DNA of 64,000 bases, taken from contig JAIMBO010000003.1 in assembly GCA_023511405.1 (NCBI GenBank), positions 1 to 64,000 of the forward strand, in the 5' to 3' direction. Shown here piece by piece: positions 60,606 to 64,000 of the stretch. The stretch comes from Rubrobacteraceae bacterium. GTDB lineage: Bacteria; Actinomycetota; Rubrobacteria; Rubrobacterales; Rubrobacteraceae. The stretch's first letter is position 1. The number at the start of each line of letters is the position of its first letter. The translations under genes were made by a program, and so were the position numbers. The notes under the pieces are model-generated. The model was not told where the DNA came from and made no database searches. It saw only the letters and a program-made list of their open reading frames with translations.

Positions 60606-61087
60606 CGGGAGGTCAGCCTGCGCCAGAGGCCCCCGAAGAACCCCCGATGCTCTTCGGGGGCCTCCATCTCGAACACCGGGCGGGTGACGCTCTTCGGGAA
60701 GGGGGGCTCTATCCGGTCCGGGTCCCCTCCCCTTCGCCTGAGCTCCTCCTCGAGGAGGGCGACCTCGCGGGCGAGGGCTTCTATCTCCTCCCTCAGGGGC
60801 CGTACGGTCTGCTTCTCCATCTTTTCGAGCTCACCGGCGAGGTCGGTGTACTCGTCGCGCCCGGAGGCGTACTCGCGGCCCTCCGTGGCCTGCCACAGTT
60901 CGAGCACCTCGTAGGAGGCGCGGGTCTGCGCCAGCATGAGGACGAGGTTCTCGAGACGCTCCTTCGCGCTCCCCTCCATCGCGAGCTTCTTCACCTTCGG
61001 CTGCTCCAGGTACGAGCGCGCCCCGCGCTCGAAGACTTCTTCGGCGGAGAGACCCAGCGTCTCGAGCCTGCGGATGGCCTCAGACAT
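60602..61087 (-). CDS. Hypothetical coiled-coil protein
   Basis: 161 residues from ATG 61085-61087, overlapping the preceding gene's stop. N-terminal helix (LETLGLSAEEVFERGARSYLE), then a long coiled coil (LEKMEKQTVRPLREEIEALAREVALLEEELRRRG) and a Pro-rich tail ending FFGGLWRRLTSR. No family recognised. Confidence 0.65.
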   Translation of the reverse strand: MSEAIRRLETLGLSAEEVFERGARSYLEQPKVKKLAMEGSAKERLENLVLMLAQTRASYEVLELWQATEGREYASGRDEYTDLAGELEKMEKQTVRPLREEIEALAREVALLEEELRRRGGDPDRIEPPFPKSVTRPVFEMEAPEEHRGFFGGLWRRLTSR

Positions 61088-61505
61088 CACCCTTATCTGC
61101 ACGCCGCCTCCTTTCCGCAAGGGCCATGCGCAGAGCCTCCCGGCGCCTCCCGAGGCGCTCCCGCTCGCTCTCGAGCCGCGGGATCAGGTACTCCCTGGTC
61201 GCCGCGACCTCACGCCTGAGGGCGGAGTTGATCATCCTGCCGGTCTGGTCGTCGCGGGCGGCCTCCGCCAGGGAGTGGTGCAGCCGGGCGTAGGCTCCCT
61301 GGTAGTCGGCGAGTTCCTGGTAGAGCTGTTCTGGGTCGTCCTCCGGCCGGGCGTCGAGCTCGCTCAGGGCGAGGCCGAGCAGGAAGACGTAGGAGAAGAG
61401 ATCACGCTCCCTCGGGTACTCCTCCTCGCTCTCGAGCGCGGCGCCGAGCCTCTCGAGGAGCGCCTCCGGCGGCGCGACCTCGACGTGCGAGACCTCACCG
61501 CTCAT
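61080..61505 (-). CDS. Hypothetical helical protein, first of fluoride-type operon
   Basis: 141 residues from ATG 61503-61505, with GGAGGT seven bases upstream. Entirely helical and charged (LGAALESEEEYPRERDLFSYVFLLGLALSELDARPED...). No family recognised. First gene after the third fluoride-type RNA; all six downstream genes to MFS are linked by overlaps or short gaps. Confidence 0.62.
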   Translation of the reverse strand: MSGEVSHVEVAPPEALLERLGAALESEEEYPRERDLFSYVFLLGLALSELDARPEDDPEQLYQELADYQGAYARLHHSLAEAARDDQTGRMINSALRREVAATREYLIPRLESERERLGRRREALRMALAERRRRADKGDV

Positions 61506-61556
61506 CCGGACGACCTCCGGTCGGGGAGTGGTCGGCGGTCGAAGATCTGCGGTCCC

Positions 61557-61600
61557 CCAAAAGCGGTCTCCTTTCCTCTCGTACGGGAGCACCAGGGACC
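61557..61600 (-). terminator. Probable riboswitch terminator 3
   Basis: Minus-strand GGTCCCT (61600-61594) pairs with AGGAGACC (bulged A), 61573-61566 side, followed by GCTTTTGG. The first arm is the pseudoknot strand of the aptamer. The U-run is short, so termination may be partial. Confidence 0.5.
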
Positions 61601-61664
61601 GTCAGCCTCGTGGAGAAGAGGCGGTTCGGCGGCTCTTCCGGCCGCCGCGCGAACCCCATCGCGC
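61592..61664 (-). promoter_or_regulatory. Fluoride-type riboswitch aptamer 3 (variant core)
   Basis: RNA GCGCG-AUGGGGUU-CGCGC (P1, 8-nt loop) followed by an extra hairpin GGCGGC...GCCGCC, then GAACC, P3 GCCUC...GAGGC and UGACGGUCCCUGG. The loop GGGGUU can pair with GGUCCC (three GU). The UGAUGG of other fluoride aptamers is UGACGG here. Architecture and order are otherwise identical to the two strong aptamers. Confidence 0.65.
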
Positions 61665-61675
61665 TTACACGCCTC

Positions 61676-61681
61676 ATTATA
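61676..61681 (-). promoter_or_regulatory. Extended -10 promoter of the fluoride-type operon 3
   Basis: TGGTATAAT on minus, a consensus TATAAT with an upstream TGn. Start about 61668, a few nt before the aptamer. Confidence 0.72.
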
Positions 61682-61694
61682 CCAGCGAGACCCT

Positions 61695-62447
61695 CTACAC
61701 CCCGTATTCGTCCGCGCGAGCCGCGGCCAGGGCACGGGTCCCCTCGTCGAGCCGGACGCGCTCGCCCCCGAAGCGCTCCAGGGCCTCCGAGGCGAGCGCC
61801 TCGACGACCTCGTCCAGGGGAGCCCGGCTTCCGGCGCGCCGCAGGCTCCCGATCGACCCCGGCCGCAGCGGCAACCCCATCGCTCCGTAGACCCGCGAGA
61901 GCACCCGCGCCAGCTCCTCCTCGCCCTCGACGATCACGATCCCCCCGACGCTCGCGGCGTCGCGGGTGATCCGCTGGGCGATCCCGCAGATCTTCATCCC
62001 ATCCCGGTATCCCCCGACGCGGACGCTGTGGTCGCCGGGGCAGAACTCGTCCCTGACCTCCCCGACCTCCGCCGCGATGCCGAAGCGCGAGAGGGTGCCG
62101 AGGAGCAGGGAGGAGGCCAGCTCGTAGCGCTCCATCGGGTCCATGTCCCGCCCGTCCGGGCTTACGATCGAGAACCCGAACGTGCCCTCCGAAGCCGCGA
62201 TCGCACCCCCTCCCGCAGAACGCACCAGCACCGGATATCCCTCCTCCCGGGCGGCGCGTACGGCCTCTTCGAAACCCTCCCGGCGTACGTCGCGCCGGGT
62301 CACGCCGACGTGCCGGGTGGAGGGCGTGATCGAGAGCGTCGCCGGGCGCCTGCCCGCAGCGACCTGCTCGAAGAGCACCGAGCCCAGAGCGTAGCCGCAG
62401 GCGGCGTCCTCGAAACCTTCGTTCAGCAGAACCTGCACCGGGGTCAT
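61695..62447 (-). CDS. Lipoate-protein ligase / octanoyltransferase family
   Basis: 250 residues from ATG 62445-62447. RSAGGGAIAASEGTFGFSIV carries the RRxxGGG-type substrate loop in a degenerate form, and GGYRDGMKICGIAQRITRDAAS contains the LplA/LipM lysine region. Transfers lipoate or octanoate to lipoyl domains. Divergent from the second fluoride riboswitch; stop is just upstream of the third. Confidence 0.78.
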   Translation of the reverse strand: MTPVQVLLNEGFEDAACGYALGSVLFEQVAAGRRPATLSITPSTRHVGVTRRDVRREGFEEAVRAAREEGYPVLVRSAGGGAIAASEGTFGFSIVSPDGRDMDPMERYELASSLLLGTLSRFGIAAEVGEVRDEFCPGDHSVRVGGYRDGMKICGIAQRITRDAASVGGIVIVEGEEELARVLSRVYGAMGLPLRPGSIGSLRRAGSRAPLDEVVEALASEALERFGGERVRLDEGTRALAAARADEYGV

Positions 62448-62484
62448 TCTACAGCGCAAGCTCCTTCAAGCAGGCACAACCACA

Positions 62485-62513
62485 TTGCAACCTGCCGACG
62501 ATGCGTGTATATT
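62485..62513 (+). promoter_or_regulatory. Promoter of fluoride riboswitch 2
   Basis: TTGCAA (62485-62490), 17-bp spacer, TATATT (62508-62513). Start about 62520, 16 nt before the aptamer. Confidence 0.7.
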
Positions 62514-62535
62514 TGCGCCCGGTGTCAAACCGAAT

Positions 62536-62588
62536 GGGCGATGGAGCCCGCCCGAAACCGCACGCGGTGGCGTGCTGATGGCTTCTAC
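62536..62588 (+). promoter_or_regulatory. Fluoride riboswitch aptamer 2
   Basis: GGGCG-AUGGAGCC-CGCCC (P1, 62536-62553), linker GAAACC, P3 GCACGC-GGUG-GCGUGC, then UGAUGGCUUCUAC. Loop GGAGCC pairs with GGCUUC. Near-consensus fluoride aptamer. Controls the DUF2180/hyf-like operon. Confidence 0.95.
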
Positions 62589-62620
62589 TCCACGGCGCGT
62601 GGAGTAGGGGCCTTTCTTTT
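62580..62620 (+). terminator. Riboswitch-controlled terminator 2
   Basis: GGCTTCTACTCCAC pairs with GTGGAGTAGGGGCC (14 bp, loop GGCGC), followed by TTTCTTTT (62613-62620). The 5' arm is the aptamer's pseudoknot strand. Confidence 0.9.
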
Positions 62621-62668
62621 GCCTCCTCTCCCGCGCCGGTCGGGAAGATGACGGAGAGGAGCGTGGTG

Positions 62669-62929
62669 ATGGATGAAGAGCGCTATACCGGCGGATCTCC
62701 AGCCCCTGGGGCCTGCTTTCTCTGCGAGGGAGAGGAAGGTCCGGCGGTGGCGGTGTGCCACCGCTGCGGGGCCTTCGTCTGCAGGGGGCACGCGGTGAGG
62801 ATGGTCTACCCCGAGGCGCGGCGTCCGGTGGGGCTGATGAGCCCGCCGCGCCGACGGGCGAGAAGGACGGAGATAATCTGCGAGGTCTGCTACCTGGAGG
62901 AGCTGGCCTCGCGCAGGGAGGCGGTCTAG
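62669..62929 (+). CDS. DUF2180-like zinc-binding protein
   Basis: 86 residues from ATG 62669 (GAGAGGAG eight bases upstream); ATG 62648 is an alternative. Cys/His pattern CFLC, CHRCGAFVCRGH and CEVC, as in DUF2180 zinc proteins mostly seen in archaea. Binds about two zincs by inference. First gene after fluoride riboswitch 2. Confidence 0.72.
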   Translation: MDEERYTGGSPAPGACFLCEGEEGPAVAVCHRCGAFVCRGHAVRMVYPEARRPVGLMSPPRRRARRTEIICEVCYLEELASRREAV

Positions 62930-62932
62930 CAG

Positions 62933-63889
62933 GTGACGCTCCCTCCGGTCGTCCTGCAGATTTTGCAGGTACTCACCCTGCTCGTCTTCTCCCCGCTCGT
63001 AAGCGGCGTCATCTCGCGGGTCGAGGCGATGCTGCAGGCGCGCAGGGGCCCCAGCGTGCTTCAGCCCTACTACGACATCTGGAAGTATTTCCACAAGGGA
63101 CGCTCGGTGCCGGAAGGCGTCTCGCCCGTCTTCACGCTCGCCCCCTACGTCGCGTTCGCCTGCTACATGACCGTCGCGATGCTCATCCCGGTGTTGACGA
63201 GCTTCGGGCTCCCCTTAGGGTACATGGGGGACATCCTGGGCGGGGCGTTCGTGCTCTCTCTGGCCGCCTTCGCCGTCGCGCTCGCCGGGCTCGACTCCGG
63301 CAGCCCCTACGCCGGGCTCGGCTCCAGCCGGGCGATGATGGTCAGCGTGCTCGCCGAACCGACGCTCATCTTCGTGTTCTTCACGGTCGCCCTGATCAGC
63401 AAGACCGATCTCCCCTACGTGATGGGCGAGACGCTCAGGAGTTCGTGGGGGGCGGTCTTCTCCCCGACCCACGTGCTCTCGGTCGCGGCGTTCTTCCTGA
63501 TGATCCTGGTAGACACCGGGCGCATCCCGATAGAGAGCCACTCCTCGACGCTCGAGTTCGGCATGATAGACGAGGCACGCATCTTCGAGCACTCCGGCCC
63601 CGAGATGGCGCTTCTGAAGTGGGGCTCGGCGATGAAACAGTTTCTGCTCTACACGGTCTTCCTGAACATCCTGGTCTTTCCCTGGGGTCTCTCCCACGAC
63701 GGGAGCCCCTCGAGCGTGCTCGTCGCGCTCCTCGCGCTTTTGGCCAAGATGATGGTCGTCGCGGCGGTCGTCGTCGCGATCGAGTCCTCGTTCTCGAAGC
63801 TGAGGCTCTTCAAGATCCCGGAGTTCATGGGCGCCGGGTTCATCCTCTCGGTGCTCGCGATCGTGACGTTCTACCTGGGAGGAAGGTAG
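62933..63889 (+). CDS. Hydrogenase-4/formate hydrogenlyase subunit D-like (NuoH family)
   Basis: 318 residues from GTG 62933. PLVSGVISRVEAMLQARRGPS, LQPYYDIWKYFHKG and the eight membrane spans identify the HycD/HyfC branch of the complex-I NuoH family. IPIESHSSTLEFGMIDEARIFEHSGPE is the conserved cytosolic loop. Forms the membrane arm contacting the quinone/ion channel or hydrogenase. Confidence 0.87.
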   Translation: MTLPPVVLQILQVLTLLVFSPLVSGVISRVEAMLQARRGPSVLQPYYDIWKYFHKGRSVPEGVSPVFTLAPYVAFACYMTVAMLIPVLTSFGLPLGYMGDILGGAFVLSLAAFAVALAGLDSGSPYAGLGSSRAMMVSVLAEPTLIFVFFTVALISKTDLPYVMGETLRSSWGAVFSPTHVLSVAAFFLMILVDTGRIPIESHSSTLEFGMIDEARIFEHSGPEMALLKWGSAMKQFLLYTVFLNILVFPWGLSHDGSPSSVLVALLALLAKMMVVAAVVVAIESSFSKLRLFKIPEFMGAGFILSVLAIVTFYLGGR

Positions 63890-63890
63890 C

Positions 63891-64000
63891 ATGCAGCAGG
63901 CGCTCGACGCCCTCGGCGGGTTTTCGGCGGTGCTGGTCGTCCTGATGCAGTTCGGGCTCCTGCGCTCGCGCGCGATCCACGGCCACGCCGCCCTCTACGC
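63891..64000 (+). CDS. HyfE-like subunit, cut by window edge
   Basis: ATG 63891 after GGGAGGAAGG opens a 36-codon visible start, MQQALDALGGFSAVLVVLMQ, then LRSRAIHGHAALYA. Hydrophobic and in the position where HyfE normally follows HyfC. Continues beyond the right edge. Confidence 0.6.
   Translation, partial: MQQALDALGGFSAVLVVLMQFGLLRSRAIHGHAALY

Noticed and set aside
1-64000. CRISPR arrays, prophage, insertion sequences
   Set aside because: No regularly spaced repeats, transposase, integrase or phage structural genes were seen.

Overview
ORGANISM. The window is high-GC, densely coded bacterial chromosome. The gene types (HisZ plus short HisG, malic enzyme with an N-terminal ACT domain, Nur-like Fur protein, lone ProS of the archaeal/eukaryotic type, M32 carboxypeptidase) and the frequent use of ATA (Ile) and AGG (Arg) codons despite the high GC suggest a thermophilic or thermotolerant actinobacterium, most like Rubrobacter. 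That is inference; no 16S or other marker was available. No prophage, insertion sequence or CRISPR array was seen. Everything looks like core or niche-adaptation chromosome.

LAYOUT. 1-4.9 kb: purA-purD-purB, a ParB/SbnI-fold protein, a tiny membrane ORF and tRNA-Pro(GGG), all on minus. 5.0-9.5 kb: a degenerate resolvase-fold protein and an OpuC-type osmoprotectant ABC transporter. 9.5-15.5 kb: phosphoesterase, lipoprotein-like sortase, DrrAB-type ABC exporter, acetyltransferase, Asp-nucleophile hydrolase. 15.7-19.5 kb: NDH-2-like oxidoreductase, a Fe-S protein with an altered ligand set, malic enzyme. 19.6-27.3 kb: a histidine cluster (hisZ, G, D, B, H, A) interspersed with uppP, a HAD phosphatase, an acetyltransferase and a decayed HTH/ClpN gene pair. 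27.4-34.6 kb: M32 carboxypeptidase, a nickel unit (Nur-like regulator plus NiCoT transporter with an operator), aat, PAC2, larE, peroxiredoxin, fabF. 34.7-42.6 kb: serS, a diguanylate cyclase, a 902-residue double UxaA-type dehydratase, proS and a secreted protein. 42.6-48.1 kb: a SAM riboswitch followed by metX-lysC-hom-asd, fmdB and a terminator. 48.1-53.6 kb: dnaE with a start-site hairpin, a metallo-beta-lactamase-fold protein, an odd ferredoxin and a Dps-like ferritin.

MOST INTERESTING REGION. 53.9-64.0 kb contains three RNA elements with the fluoride riboswitch (crcB motif) architecture: a P1 hairpin whose 8-nt loop starts AUG, a pseudoknot partner beginning GG after UGAUGG or UGACGG, and a terminator stem that re-uses the aptamer's 3' strand. 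One precedes a translationally coupled pair of MutS-like ATPases. One precedes a DUF2180-type zinc protein plus hydrogenase-4/formate-hydrogenlyase-like membrane subunits that run off the right edge. A third, with one changed core base, precedes a tightly overlapped operon of two unknown helical proteins, a HEAT-repeat protein, a DUF47/PhoU-like protein, a zinc-ribbon/HEAT protein and an MFS transporter. No crcB/Fluc or ClC-F exporter is in the window. The region reads as a fluoride-responsive island whose third operon may be an undescribed fluoride-response system.
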